From positions 1 to 64,000 of the forward strand of contig NZ_LMPD01000003.1 of assembly GCF_001424305.1 (NCBI RefSeq): a stretch of DNA of 64,000 bases, in the 5' to 3' direction. The first letter of the stretch is position 1; the number at the start of each line of letters is the position of its first letter. Position numbers and translations under genes: made by a program. The notes beneath the pieces are model-generated. The model saw nothing but the letters and a program-made list of their open reading frames with translations. It had not been told where the DNA came from and did not search any database. Origin of the DNA: Pedobacter sp. Leaf176. Its GTDB lineage: Bacteria > Bacteroidota > Bacteroidia > Sphingobacteriales > Sphingobacteriaceae. Below, piece by piece: positions 52,951 to 62,781 of the stretch.

Positions 52951-55896
52951 CTATTTTAAAATAACATTCAGACCTAAAGCAATATTTCTTACCCTTGGGT
53001 AAATACCATTGTCTCCCCCGGTTTCTTCAGGGTCGATGCCCGAATATTTCGTAATCAGCAATAGGTTTTGACCGGTAAGCGAAAAGCGTACCGAACTAAC
53101 GTGTTTTGATCTTGCTGTTGGAATCCGATAGCCCAGGTTCACGTTTTCCAGACGAATGAATTTTCCATCCTCAAGCCAATAATCGGAGGCCAGCGGATAA
53201 GCTGAGGTGAAGAGGTTATCATCTATCGCACTCTTTAATAAATTTGACCTACCCAGGTTTTCCAGGAAGCTTAAATTTGAGCGCAAAGCATTGAATAATT
53301 TGTTTCCACCAGAACCGCGTACCAACACCGCGGCATCGAAGTTTTTATAGCTGAAACTCGGGGTAAAGGCAAAGGTATATTTAGGCTGCGTCTGGCCTGC
53401 AAAGATGCGATCCGGACTGGTTGCTCCAGCATCAATACGGCCATTTTTATCCTGGTCTACAATGATTTGTGTTCCATTGGCACTCGCCCCTCCATGCTGA
53501 AGAATGTATATTGAACCAATGGCTTGTCCTACGACTAAATAGGCATTCTGGCCGCCATAAGGAACATTATTTGTTATCAGCGGTACACCATTAAGCGAAC
53601 CACTTAAATTAAGCACTTTCGAATCCATTAAAGTAACGTTTCCTCCTAGTGAAAGCCTTGTAGAGGCATTTTTAATCAGATCATAATTTAAAGCCATCTC
53701 CACGCCCCTGCCCTGGATGCTACCCACATTGGCCTGGATTGATCCTGTTGGAAAAGGCGGTTGGGGAACTGTATAGCCATATAATAATTTGTCGGTTACG
53801 TTTTTATAGATGTCGAAACTTCCGCTTAACCTACCTTTGAACAGTGCAAAGTCAAGGCCGATATTGGTCGACTTTTTCTGCTCCCATTCCAAATCTGCGT
53901 TTGCATTCTGAGTGACTCTGAAATTGGTTTGTACATTTCCGGCAAAATAAACCGTTCCGGACCCTTGTACAATTTGAAGCGATTGCAAAACACTTAAGGG
54001 TTGCTGGTTTCCGGTAATACCAAAACCGCCCCTTAACTTCAATGAGGTAAAGATGTTCTGGTTTTTCATAAATGGTTCCTGGTCAATTTTCCAGGCTACA
54101 GAAGCTGAAGGGAAATTGCCCCATTTATGGTTCGCACCAAATACCGTTGCCCCGTCCCTTCTAAAATTAGCCGTTAACAGGTACCTGTCTTTGAAGGAAT
54201 AATTAATACGGCCCAGTACCGATACGGTTCTGCGCTGATTGCGGTAAGACGAATAGTCCCCGGCCTGTACTTTAGAAAAATCACCTAAACCTAAGTTGTT
54301 GTAAGTCGCCAGATCGTTTACAAAGCCTCTGGCGGCACTTCCGCTTCCGGAATCCATTTGAGCCTGCCATTCGTAAACCGCAGCAGCATCAAAATGATGA
54401 TCACCAAAATCCTTGCTGTAATTCAGCTGAAAATCCATAAGCTTGTAATCCGAATTGTTATTGTTCACATTAGCATAACCCTTCTGATCGATTGCCGCAG
54501 CCACTGTAGAAACAGCAGGTGTATAATTACCAGAAGTTCCGTTGGTTTTCTGCCAGCTACCAAATACTTCGGCAGACAGTCCGCTGATGATTTTGTAATT
54601 GATACGCATGGAACCCAGAAGGCGATTGGATTCAGATTCACTAATGATGCTGTTTGCTGCTGCAAGCACATTCAATGGCTGGAAAAGGTTTGGATCCGTA
54701 AAATAGCTTCCATCCGGACGGTAGACCGGATCGGTGGGCCTGGATATATAAGCATTAGAAATCAGGTTCGAAGTAAATGCCGCACGTCCGATAGATCCCG
54801 GGCTTCCGTTATTCTGTGTATTGGTACCGTTTAAGGTCATTGTAATCGAGAGCTTATTGTCCAGCGCTTTCTGGGTTGCCTCAATGCGGCCGATAAACCG
54901 CTGATTATCTGAATGAATTACGATACCATTCTGAAGCACCATACCCAGCGAAGCCCGGTAAGAGAAATTATCGCTGCTGCCTCCCAAAGTTAGTGTGTGG
55001 TTCTGAGTGGTACCCGTTCGGGTAAGCAAGCCGAACCAATCGGTGTCCGCACCAAAATTAGAGCTGGCGGGTATGCCCCTGGCAGCGGCCTGCTGCGACC
55101 ATTCGGCTGCAGTAAGCATTTCCAGTTGCCTGGTCACTACATCGACCGAAGAATTCGCATTGTACTCAATAGAAGTGCCAGTTCTGCTTTTTTTCATCGT
55201 CACAATCAATACTCCGGATGCACCGCGCGAACCGTATATTGCAGTAGCAGACGCATCTTTCAGCACTTCTATACTTTGAATTTCCGTTGGTGGAATCTGG
55301 TTTAAAAAACTTACGTCGCCCTGTACCCCATCGATTACCACAAGTGGATTGTTATTCCCCTGAATGGATGTGATGCCGCGTATCCTTATATTGGGTGCGC
55401 TTCCCGGCTCACTACCCGTTTGGGTGATGACTACGCCGGCTGCTTTCCCGGCAATTTGTTGCAAGGGACTTGTAATGGCGCCCTGATTGAAATCTTTGCT
55501 TCCGATACTCGCTACCGCCCCGGTTACATCCGATTTTTTAGTTGTACCATAGCCAACCACTACGACATCAGAAAGTGATTTTGCGTCCTGCTTAAGCTGG
55601 ATAACTACCGTCTTTCCGGCAGATAAAATGCGTTCAGCAGGGTCGTAGCCTACATAATTTACAATTATAGTCAGGGCTGTCTGACTGCTGTTGATCTGAA
55701 ACTCCCCTTTTGCATTGGTGGTGACCTGTTGACCGGTACCCTTCACCTGCAGGGTGGCGCCAGCCAAAGCTTCATTATTCTCATCAACAACCCTTCCGTT
55801 GAAAGCAGATTGTTGAGAAAATACGATGCTGGCAATGAATATAAAAAGCACGGAGAGCCCATACTTAAAAAAGTAAAAGAAGTAATTTTTTCTCAT
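52951..55896 (-). CDS. susC: SusC-family TonB-dependent outer membrane receptor
   Basis: 981 residues with signal peptide (to about 27), a carboxypeptidase-D-like regulatory domain (FNGRVVDENNEALAGATL), the TonB-box/plug start (DVVVVGYGTTKKSDVTGAV), plug motifs (NIRIRGITSIQGNNNPLVVIDG, LKDASATAIYGSRGASG) and a C-terminal beta-barrel. It imports maltodextrins with the SusD partner using TonB energy. The stop of SusC is followed by SusD after six bases. Confidence 0.96.
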   Translation of the reverse strand: MRKNYFFYFFKYGLSVLFIFIASIVFSQQSAFNGRVVDENNEALAGATLQVKGTGQQVTTNAKGEFQINSSQTALTIIVNYVGYDPAERILSAGKTVVIQLKQDAKSLSDVVVVGYGTTKKSDVTGAVASIGSKDFNQGAITSPLQQIAGKAAGVVITQTGSEPGSAPNIRIRGITSIQGNNNPLVVIDGVQGDVSFLNQIPPTEIQSIEVLKDASATAIYGSRGASGVLIVTMKKSRTGTSIEYNANSSVDVVTRQLEMLTAAEWSQQAAARGIPASSNFGADTDWFGLLTRTGTTQNHTLTLGGSSDNFSYRASLGMVLQNGIVIHSDNQRFIGRIEATQKALDNKLSITMTLNGTNTQNNGSPGSIGRAAFTSNLISNAYISRPTDPVYRPDGSYFTDPNLFQPLNVLAAANSIISESESNRLLGSMRINYKIISGLSAEVFGSWQKTNGTSGNYTPAVSTVAAAIDQKGYANVNNNNSDYKLMDFQLNYSKDFGDHHFDAAAVYEWQAQMDSGSGSAARGFVNDLATYNNLGLGDFSKVQAGDYSSYRNQRRTVSVLGRINYSFKDRYLLTANFRRDGATVFGANHKWGNFPSASVAWKIDQEPFMKNQNIFTSLKLRGGFGITGNQQPLSVLQSLQIVQGSGTVYFAGNVQTNFRVTQNANADLEWEQKKSTNIGLDFALFKGRLSGSFDIYKNVTDKLLYGYTVPQPPFPTGSIQANVGSIQGRGVEMALNYDLIKNASTRLSLGGNVTLMDSKVLNLSGSLNGVPLITNNVPYGGQNAYLVVGQAIGSIYILQHGGASANGTQIIVDQDKNGRIDAGATSPDRIFAGQTQPKYTFAFTPSFSYKNFDAAVLVRGSGGNKLFNALRSNLSFLENLGRSNLLKSAIDDNLFTSAYPLASDYWLEDGKFIRLENVNLGYRIPTARSKHVSSVRFSLTGQNLLLITKYSGIDPEETGGDNGIYPRVRNIALGLNVILK

Positions 55897-56251
55897 AATA
55901 TTTTTTTTGCTATTTGGTTAGTACACTACTGAATGGCTTCCAGTGCATGTAAATCAAAGTAAAGAGAGTTTTAAAGCATCTGCAATAGAATGAAATCCAA
56001 ATATTAAAAATAACAAGTAAGAAAAATTAACATAAACCTCAAAATCAATCAGTTGCAGCTTTAAATCGTTTGAAAATATATAGATAACTGCGGCATTAGA
56101 GTAAAGTTCAAAGGAGGGGTAATTGAAAAATGGCAGATTAAAAGCCAATAAAGAAGCCTTGCTCGTCATTTCATTCGAAGAAGATAAATTAAATTTATGG
56201 GCGAACAAACCTGAACCAACAAAATAATGGGTTTGCTACCTTAGTTAAAAA
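55897..56251. other. Promoter region of the SusCD operon
   Basis: 355 bases between the susC start and the 3' end of the regulator gene. An 84-codon minus-strand frame in it shows no family features and is not called. It should contain the promoter of the starch operon and the regulator's binding site; I could not identify a convincing -7 box. Confidence 0.5.
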
Positions 56252-57994
56252 CTAAGACTGGTAATCCATTGGCAAATCGTTTTTCACGGTCCTTATGCTC
56301 ATGATTTTCTCCTTAAAGGTATCATTGGCAACTATTGAACGGTTCTTGACTTTTGTTTTATAGGTATATATGGTATTAACCGAATAATTTAAAATCTTTG
56401 CGATGGTTTCGTTTTCATCAATCCCCAGTCTAATCAGTGCGAAAATCCGCAGTTCGTTATTCATTAACTGACCAGGTGTAAGAATCGTTTTATCTGCTTC
56501 TGCAAACAAGGCATTGAATTCCATGATAAAATCGGGAAATAAATTCAAAAAAACCTCGTCAAATCTTTGAAAAAAGCCTTCTCTTTCGATATTGGTATTC
56601 AGCCGCTTCACCAGGAGTTGTAAACCATCATAGTCTTTTGAATGGATAATTTTTTCCAGACTCTTTTTCAATTTTTCAAGCTTATCAATTGAGTCGGAAT
56701 GGATGTTGAAGAACTGACCAATGTATTCCTCCTTTATCAGGTTTACCTCATCAAGTTTTCTGTTCGTCCGGGTTAATGAGCGGTTGGCAACATCGAGTGA
56801 GGCATTTATTTTTAGGAGTTCGGCATTTGCATGGTTCAAATCGTAGTTTTTTTCCACGATCAATTTGTCGGCAATGCGGATCTTTTTTAACTGTTTGAAT
56901 GTTTTAGAAGCGAAATATATTGTTAGCACAATCAATAAAGTAATTATTGATGCATAGATGATAAGCGATCGTTTCTGCTTTTCGATGTCATTTATTTTGT
57001 CTTTTTCTATTATGGGCAGGATGTTGCTGATTTCTACTTTACGTTGCTTTGCACCATAAAAGTTATTATCTTCAATGGCGCCATGAATATAATTGAAAGC
57101 TTCCTTCGTTTGTCCCTTCTGGTAAAGGTATTCGGCAAGCTTAACCATTGCCAGAGATTCCTTTATAGAGTGCTTGTTATCAATAATCGATGATTTTAAA
57201 AGATAGCGCAGGCCAAGTTCCGGCTTATTTACACTGAAATAAAGGTAGCTCAGGCAACTGTAGTTAATGGCACTATCGGGATAAGATAGTTTAAGTTTGA
57301 GCAATGATTCGTACGAGCTAATGGCTTGACTAAACTGCTTCGATCGGAGCTGTTTAAGCCCGATTCCGGAAAGGTATTCCCTAGAACCTTTATTATATTT
57401 GCTTATGATCGTATCACAATACTTCAATCCTTCGGCACGGTATAACTCGCTGAAATCATGAATCTTATTATAATCGGTTAGATCGAAATTAGCCCTGGCC
57501 ATCAGGAAATAATATTCAAACTGTTGTGCCTTATTTAATGCTTTAGGATTTACCCGCTTAAGGGTATCTAAGCCTTCTTTAAACATTCCGGATGAAACCA
57601 GTACAAAACCCAAGTTCACTCTGGAATAGTTTATTTTTTCGGCATCATTTAAAAGCTTTGCGTAGCCGGCAACTTTCCGACTGTACACATAGGCCGAATC
57701 GTGAATAAATGATTTGTAAGCATTAAATAAATCCAGGCATGCAAGGTACCTTGAACCCGGAGACAGGCCATTTGATTTCAGCTTGTCCTGAAGCTTGCCA
57801 ATGCTTGCCCATTTAAGCGCATCCAATTCTTTTTTGTCATCAAGTACATTATTTAACACACGCTTCAGACTGTCGGTATTATCCTGCGCCTCTGCGCTAC
57901 GACTAATCAAAAAAAACAATACAGACAGCGCAAGAATGAATAAAATCTTTCGGTTAATTTTTCCAGTTTGCGAATTGTTATTTTTCAAAAGCAA
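56252..57994 (-). CDS. SusR-like TPR-HTH transmembrane regulator
   Basis: 580 residues: a signal-like N-terminal membrane segment (about 16-35), a TPR-rich region to about 330, a membrane segment near 344-362, a coiled coil, and a C-terminal helix-turn-helix ([33 protein letters not shown], around 530-565). This fits the Bacteroidetes DUF6377-type regulators and the SusR design: a periplasmic sensor joined to a cytoplasmic DNA-binding tail. Its place upstream of susC makes it the probable activator of the starch genes, likely on binding maltose or oligosaccharides. Confidence 0.9.
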   Translation of the reverse strand: MLLKNNNSQTGKINRKILFILALSVLFFLISRSAEAQDNTDSLKRVLNNVLDDKKELDALKWASIGKLQDKLKSNGLSPGSRYLACLDLFNAYKSFIHDSAYVYSRKVAGYAKLLNDAEKINYSRVNLGFVLVSSGMFKEGLDTLKRVNPKALNKAQQFEYYFLMARANFDLTDYNKIHDFSELYRAEGLKYCDTIISKYNKGSREYLSGIGLKQLRSKQFSQAISSYESLLKLKLSYPDSAINYSCLSYLYFSVNKPELGLRYLLKSSIIDNKHSIKESLAMVKLAEYLYQKGQTKEAFNYIHGAIEDNNFYGAKQRKVEISNILPIIEKDKINDIEKQKRSLIIYASIITLLIVLTIYFASKTFKQLKKIRIADKLIVEKNYDLNHANAELLKINASLDVANRSLTRTNRKLDEVNLIKEEYIGQFFNIHSDSIDKLEKLKKSLEKIIHSKDYDGLQLLVKRLNTNIEREGFFQRFDEVFLNLFPDFIMEFNALFAEADKTILTPGQLMNNELRIFALIRLGIDENETIAKILNYSVNTIYTYKTKVKNRSIVANDTFKEKIMSIRTVKNDLPMDYQS

Positions 57995-58295
57995 GATTGA
58001 TTTAAACGGTTGACCCGGAATTTGAAAATAGCGCCTAAAAAAACGCTGCTATATTTGGTTAATCAAATATAGCAAAAGCTGGATACAAATTATTTTATAC
58101 TACTTATGTTACAATAGCAGTAGTTGGTATGGTTGCATTGCGAAAATTAGCATAATATTTCAGCACAATCATGTAGTTCTTTCTAACATTCTTTGTCCTA
58201 ATTTCGCAAACCAGATGAAGTTTGAAATTAATGTTAAAAGGTCTACTTTAGCGCGCACTAAGGATGCTTCTGTCCCTGAAGAATAAACCAGATAA
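57995..58295. other. Region upstream of the SusR-like gene with a symmetrical promoter palindrome
   Basis: 301 bases between divergent genes. The main structure is a perfect 26-base inverted repeat at 58048-58073; otherwise AT-rich with no supported gene. Confidence 0.6.
58048..58073. promoter_or_regulatory. Perfect inverted repeat carrying a -7 box in each direction
   Basis: GCTATATTTG and CAAATATAGC flank GTTAAT. Each arm contains TATATTTG, a match to TAnnTTTG. The minus-strand box would start transcription near 58057, 63 bases before the SusR-like gene start. The plus-strand box points to the DinB-family gene, about 230 bases away. Neither arm has a -33 at ideal spacing. It may be an operator, a double promoter, or both. 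Confidence 0.55.
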
Positions 58296-58769
58296 ATGAT
58301 TAATGTAGATTTTGAATGTGAAATTTTGAGAGCGAGCAGGAACAGGCTATTGCAATTAATTGTAACCAATCATAACGAAATATTATTCAAAATTCCGGCG
58401 GGTTTTAATAACAATATCATCTGGCAAATCGGTCATTGCATTACTTCACAACAGCGGCATATTTATATGCGGAGCGGACTACCCATGCACATTTCCGAAG
58501 AATTCATGGAATCCTTTAAAATTGGATCATCTCCACGTTCCTGGAAAATTAATCCGGATGTTAAGGAGGTGAAGCATTTATTAGTTGAGACTGTTAATCA
58601 GCTGGAATCCGATCTGAAATCCGGCGTATTCATCAACTATCAGCCCTTTGATTTACCCATCGGATTTCGGGTGAAAAACCACATCGAAGCACTCCAAGCC
58701 GCCAACTATCACGAGGCGGAGCATTGCGGGATAATTCTCACTTATCTGAAGCTATTAGCCAAAGGATGA
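58296..58769 (+). CDS. DinB-family (DinB_2-like) metalloprotein
   Basis: 157 residues forming a four-helix bundle. Candidate metal-binding His residues lie in IGHCITSQQRH (near 46-56) and in HEAEHCG (near 140), the pattern of the DinB/YfiT superfamily. These proteins are not polymerases; many act as thiol-dependent S-transferases. The substrate is unknown. It is divergent from the SusR-like gene. Confidence 0.85.
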   Translation: MINVDFECEILRASRNRLLQLIVTNHNEILFKIPAGFNNNIIWQIGHCITSQQRHIYMRSGLPMHISEEFMESFKIGSSPRSWKINPDVKEVKHLLVETVNQLESDLKSGVFINYQPFDLPIGFRVKNHIEALQAANYHEAEHCGIILTYLKLLAKG

Positions 58770-58844
58770 TTAATCAGAGCAAGATGTTAACACATTAATC
58801 ATAGCTTGTTAATATGTATTTTACTCAGCAAGGGCTTTTCTGCA

Positions 58845-58852
58845 TACATTTG
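58845..58852 (+). promoter_or_regulatory. Candidate -7 box of the endonuclease gene
   Basis: TACATTTG fits TAnnTTTG and lies 45 bases before the ATG at 58898. No suitable -33 box was found. Confidence 0.4.
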
Positions 58853-58897
58853 CATAAATAAAATAATCTATCCAAGAGTAATCTACCTATTGAAGTC

Positions 58898-60325
58898 ATG
58901 AATTTTAAAAATCTTATCCTCTATCCAGGATGTGTCATCCTGTTTACGATAGCCGCCTGTTCCAAAAAGACAAGCGTATCGGAACCGTCCTTACCACCAA
59001 AAGCGCCTACCCCTTATTCTATTACTGAAACTTTCGAATCGGGTACCAAAACTGCCTATGCTACGGATAGCACGTTATTATTAACCGGGAAGTGGACATT
59101 AAATGATGCGCTATTAGGCAACCTGACAACAGATGCTAAAAACGGCACGAAATCCGTTCGCTTGAGAACCGGTTTTTTATCGATGAATTTCGATGTTGCC
59201 GGCGCTAAAATGTTGTATGTTTCGCACGCCAAATTTGGCAATGATGCAAATTCAACATGGCAGCTTTTTGCTTCTACCGACGGCGGAAAAACGTATACAC
59301 AACTTGGTTCCGATATCAACGAAACCAGTACGACGCTGGTAACCGATTCCTTTAAGGTAACCACTACCGGGAAAATACGCTTTCAGATTAAAAAGGCAGG
59401 TACTACACGGATTAACATCGACGATATTATTTTTAAAGGTATAGGCGACCCCGGCATCACCGTTGGCGCACCAGATACTGACCCTACCGACAATGGGAAT
59501 GCGTCGACACCAACACCCGGACGGGGAACGCCTGAAGCGGGCGCAGATGCACCTCCGGCAGGCGGCGATAACTCTAACTTATTATTTGGTAACCCATCGG
59601 GTGCCCTTGCATCGGTTACCGCAGCAGAAAATTACCTGATTGATCAAAAATACTATGTAGAAAGCTATAGCATGAGCCGCGGTGCACCAAACTGGGTCAG
59701 CTGGCACCTTGACCCAAACAACTTTAATGGTACAGTAACCAGAAAAGATGATTTTGCTTCGTTTACAGGTTTGCCTAACAGTTGGTACCAGGTGCAAAGC
59801 AACAGCTACTCAGGTTCCGGTTTTGACAGGGGCCATAACTGTCCGAGCGGCGATCGCACCAGTTCCAGCACGGCTAACTCTGCGACATTTTTAATGACGA
59901 ACATGATTCCACAAGCGCCAAACAACAATCAAAAAACATGGGAATCCTTCGAAAGCTATCTGCGCGCTCAAGCATTAAACGGCTACGAAGTTTATGTTAT
60001 AATGGGCAGTTATGGTACCGGCGGTATAGGTTCGGCAAGTGCTTCCGTAGTGAATACAATTAATAGTGGAAAAGTAACCGTTCCGGCCTTTGTATGGAAA
60101 GTTGCCGTATTACTGAAAACTGGTGACAACGATGTAAGCCGTGTAAATAGCACAACCAGGGTAATTGCAATCAATACGCCTAATAATAACAATATTGGTG
60201 CAAGCTGGAAAGATTATATTGTGTCTGTCCGCGATATTGAAAGCGCAACAGGCTATAACTTACTTTCAAACTTGCCGCAGAACATACAGGATGTTGTTGA
60301 AAAAGTAAAAGATCCGGGAAATTAG
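58898..60325 (+). CDS. DNA/RNA non-specific endonuclease lipoprotein
   Basis: 475 residues with a lipoprotein signal (lipobox IAAC, Cys near residue 21). Residues 30-190 form a jelly-roll-like domain of unknown binding role, followed by a Pro/Gly/Ala/Asp-rich linker (about 205-235). The C-terminal NUC1 domain has DRGHNCPSGDRT at about 310-321 with the general-base His in DRGH and a later NNNNQ-type Asn cluster (MIPQAPNNNQKTWE) for magnesium. It degrades DNA and RNA, probably at the cell surface or in the periplasm, for nutrition or defence. Confidence 0.92.
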   Translation: MNFKNLILYPGCVILFTIAACSKKTSVSEPSLPPKAPTPYSITETFESGTKTAYATDSTLLLTGKWTLNDALLGNLTTDAKNGTKSVRLRTGFLSMNFDVAGAKMLYVSHAKFGNDANSTWQLFASTDGGKTYTQLGSDINETSTTLVTDSFKVTTTGKIRFQIKKAGTTRINIDDIIFKGIGDPGITVGAPDTDPTDNGNASTPTPGRGTPEAGADAPPAGGDNSNLLFGNPSGALASVTAAENYLIDQKYYVESYSMSRGAPNWVSWHLDPNNFNGTVTRKDDFASFTGLPNSWYQVQSNSYSGSGFDRGHNCPSGDRTSSSTANSATFLMTNMIPQAPNNNQKTWESFESYLRAQALNGYEVYVIMGSYGTGGIGSASASVVNTINSGKVTVPAFVWKVAVLLKTGDNDVSRVNSTTRVIAINTPNNNNIGASWKDYIVSVRDIESATGYNLLSNLPQNIQDVVEKVKDPGN

Positions 60326-60781
60326 CATGTACGTCATTGCTGTTAAATCAATAAAATTTAATTTTTGGAAGGCGCATCATTGAAAGATGCGCCTTTCCTG
60401 TAAATTAATTTAAATCCTCTAAAAATAAAGCCTCGGAATATTCACTCAGGAAATGGGTAATTAATATTTAGTATGTTATTTTTTTTCAAAATGCATTCCT
60501 TATCCTTCGGTTAAACGGAATAGATCTTGCAATATAGAGCTTATCATTGTTTCACATATTTCTCATCCACCCGATAAGAATCGGGCTTGCGACCAGCTTA
60601 GATTGTCCATTGTTATACAATTTGTTTATTCGCCTGAAAGATGATATAAATTGTAAACCGGGGCGCTTCAAATTCAACAACATTTTTGTGGTTTTAGCTG
60701 GAAAGTGGATTTTATCATTACTTTTATCGCAACAGATGAATTAAATAAAAAACCATAAACGGATAAAAAATTGATGAACAT
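60326..60781. other. Intergenic region between endonuclease and receiver genes
   Basis: 456 bases. It holds a terminator-like hairpin at 60369-60395; the rest is AT-rich with no supported gene. Confidence 0.55.
60369..60395 (+). terminator. Terminator hairpin of the endonuclease gene
   Basis: AAGGCGCATC and GATGCGCCTT form a perfect 10-bp stem around a 7-base loop (ATTGAAA), 44 bases after the stop. The following T run is short (TTTCCTG). Confidence 0.7.
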
Positions 60782-61144
60782 ATGGCAAAAAGGATTTTCG
60801 TTTTAGAAGATGATCAGGGCATCAGCGAAATTGTGGAAATGGTCTTGGAATCTGAAGGCTATCAGGTCAGCTGCTTTTCAAATGTAGCCAGCTTTAATGC
60901 TGCCTTATCAGCACCACCAGCAGATCTGTACCTGCTGGACATCATGCTTCCGGATGGCAATGGACTGGAAGTACGTAAATCACTTTCCCAAAATGAGCTC
61001 ACTTCAAAGCAGCCCGTACTCGTCATGAGTGCACATACCAATAGCCCGGAAGACATTAACTGGCCGGGGCCGCAGTATTTCATTGCCAAGCCTTTTGATA
61101 TCGCTGAGCTAACCGAAAGAATTGCATCGCTGATAAAGGATTAA
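60782..61144 (+). CDS. Stand-alone response regulator receiver protein
   Basis: 120 residues, one receiver domain. E9, D10 and D11 acidic pocket, phosphoacceptor D53 (LLDIMLPDG), the MSAHT switch residue and AKPFD Lys are conserved. It has no output domain. It is convergent with the histidine kinase gene at 61162 (17-base gap), which is a plausible partner, and a paralogue of the receiver at 5519-5878. Confidence 0.93.
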   Translation: MAKRIFVLEDDQGISEIVEMVLESEGYQVSCFSNVASFNAALSAPPADLYLLDIMLPDGNGLEVRKSLSQNELTSKQPVLVMSAHTNSPEDINWPGPQYFIAKPFDIAELTERIASLIKD

Positions 61145-61161
61145 AATTATTGTTTTTCTGC

Positions 61162-62781
61162 TTAAAGGTCCAATGGGATTGTGAACCAAAAAGTAGCACC
61201 CTGCCCTTTTGTTGATTCCACACCGATTTCCCCGCCATGCTTCCGGATGATGCCGGCGCTGATGTACAGGCCCAGTCCGAGCCCTGAATAATGAAGCCCC
61301 TTGTAACCCGCCCGGTAATACCGGTCGAAAAGGTGGGGAATTTTTTCTGATGCAACACCCACACCCTGGTCAGTGACCGAGATCCTGACCATATCATCAC
61401 ATCGGGTGATGTTTATCTCAACAACCTTCGATTCCGGAGCATATTTAATCGCATTGTCTACTAAATTGACAACTACCTGCTCAATCCTGTGTTCATCTGC
61501 ATGAAGCTGCAAGTTGCGATCGCCGGTGATGAGGATCTGGTAAACTCCGGAAAGCCTGACCTGATCGCAGCATTGGTCGATTACCTCGTCAATGGTAAAA
61601 GTAGTTTTAACAAGTTTAAGTTCACCCGCAGCAATATTATTTGCATGGAGCAGATTCACAACCAACTCATTCAGCTTATCCATGCTTTTATTTGCCTGAT
61701 CGATAAGTTTAGGAAACACAGGTGACGATAGGTCGCTCTTAATTCTATCCATCAACTGAAGGGATCCCTTCAGACTGGTAATCGGCGTTTTAAGTTCGTG
61801 GCTCGCAATGCTGATAAATTCATCCTTTTCTTTCATGAGCTTTCTCCTGGCCGTTACATCTGTAAAGGTGCATACTCCTCCCGAAAGCTCATGTTGTTCA
61901 TTAAATAATGGGGCCAGATTAACCGAAATATACAAGATTTCTTCCCCGGGGCGGCTGATGCCAATCTCCTGATCATACAAGGGAATTGCGGATTTCAACA
62001 TGATGTATAGAGGATGTTCTTCCTCTTGCATAATCCTGCCATCCAGATGTACATTCAGCCATTTCTCGTCGTTATACTTCCTTTGCCGCATGCTTTCCAG
62101 GTCGACCCCAAAAATTCGCTGTGCCATGTGGTTAATATAAGTCGTATTTCCGGCCGCATCAACAATACACACCCCGTCGGCCATGGTGTCGAGCGTACTC
62201 ACCAAACGCTGTTCACTCTCAAATAATTTTGAATTCGCAGCCTTTTGCTCCAGCTCATTTTCCAGGTTCTGCAAGCGCAATTCAAGTTGCTCGGAAACGA
62301 CTCCTGCAAGTTGTATAAGTATTTCTGTTTCCCTTTCAGAGAGTGTTCTAACCTTGCGGTCTAGCAGGCACATAGTACCTACCATATGGCCATCCCTGCT
62401 CCGTATTGGTGCCCCCGCATAAAAGCGCAGACCAAATTCTCCATACACATATGGATGTCCTACTATCCGATCATCTTTCGTAGCGTCGGGAATTACCGTC
62501 AAAGAATTGTTCAACACCGCAATGGCACAAAGGCTTGTTGTTCGTGGCACACTGATTACCTCATTTCCCAGGCCAACACTCGATTTTACAAGTTCGGTTG
62601 TCGCATCCAGAAAGGAAATGTGGGCAATTGGTAACTGAAACATGGTGCAGGCCAATTCGCAGATCCGGTCGAATACAGGTTCCGGAAGCTCGTTAAAGAT
62701 CTGATAGCGCTCCAATGCCTTAACACGCTGCTGATCGTCCCCGGGAATAAGGTTGTGTATGGAGTGGGAATAGGTATTCAA
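61162..62781 (-). CDS. GAF-PAS sensor histidine kinase
   Basis: 539 residues, no transmembrane segment. A GAF domain lies at about 30-175 (FQLPIAHISFLDATTELVKS, FYAGAPIRSRDGHMVGTMCLLD), a PAS domain at about 195-310 (GVCIVDAAGNTTYINHMAQRIFG), then HisKA with SHELKTP (His at 328), and an ATPase domain with VVNLVDNAIKYAP, DQGVG and GLGLGLY. It is cytoplasmic and probably responds to small ligands or redox state. The last half is closely similar to the kinase at 436-1881. It ends 17 bases from the convergent receiver gene. Confidence 0.95.
   Translation of the reverse strand: MNTYSHSIHNLIPGDDQQRVKALERYQIFNELPEPVFDRICELACTMFQLPIAHISFLDATTELVKSSVGLGNEVISVPRTTSLCAIAVLNNSLTVIPDATKDDRIVGHPYVYGEFGLRFYAGAPIRSRDGHMVGTMCLLDRKVRTLSERETEILIQLAGVVSEQLELRLQNLENELEQKAANSKLFESEQRLVSTLDTMADGVCIVDAAGNTTYINHMAQRIFGVDLESMRQRKYNDEKWLNVHLDGRIMQEEEHPLYIMLKSAIPLYDQEIGISRPGEEILYISVNLAPLFNEQHELSGGVCTFTDVTARRKLMKEKDEFISIASHELKTPITSLKGSLQLMDRIKSDLSSPVFPKLIDQANKSMDKLNELVVNLLHANNIAAGELKLVKTTFTIDEVIDQCCDQVRLSGVYQILITGDRNLQLHADEHRIEQVVVNLVDNAIKYAPESKVVEINITRCDDMVRISVTDQGVGVASEKIPHLFDRYYRAGYKGLHYSGLGLGLYISAGIIRKHGGEIGVESTKGQGATFWFTIPLDL

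Noticed and set aside
55954..56208. 84-codon minus-strand frame upstream of susC
   Set aside because: No recognisable features and it lies in the promoter region; no coding support.
58296..58769. DNA polymerase IV (by the DinB name)
   Set aside because: The DinB superfamily of small metal-binding bundle proteins is unrelated to the polymerase of the same name; there are no polymerase motifs.
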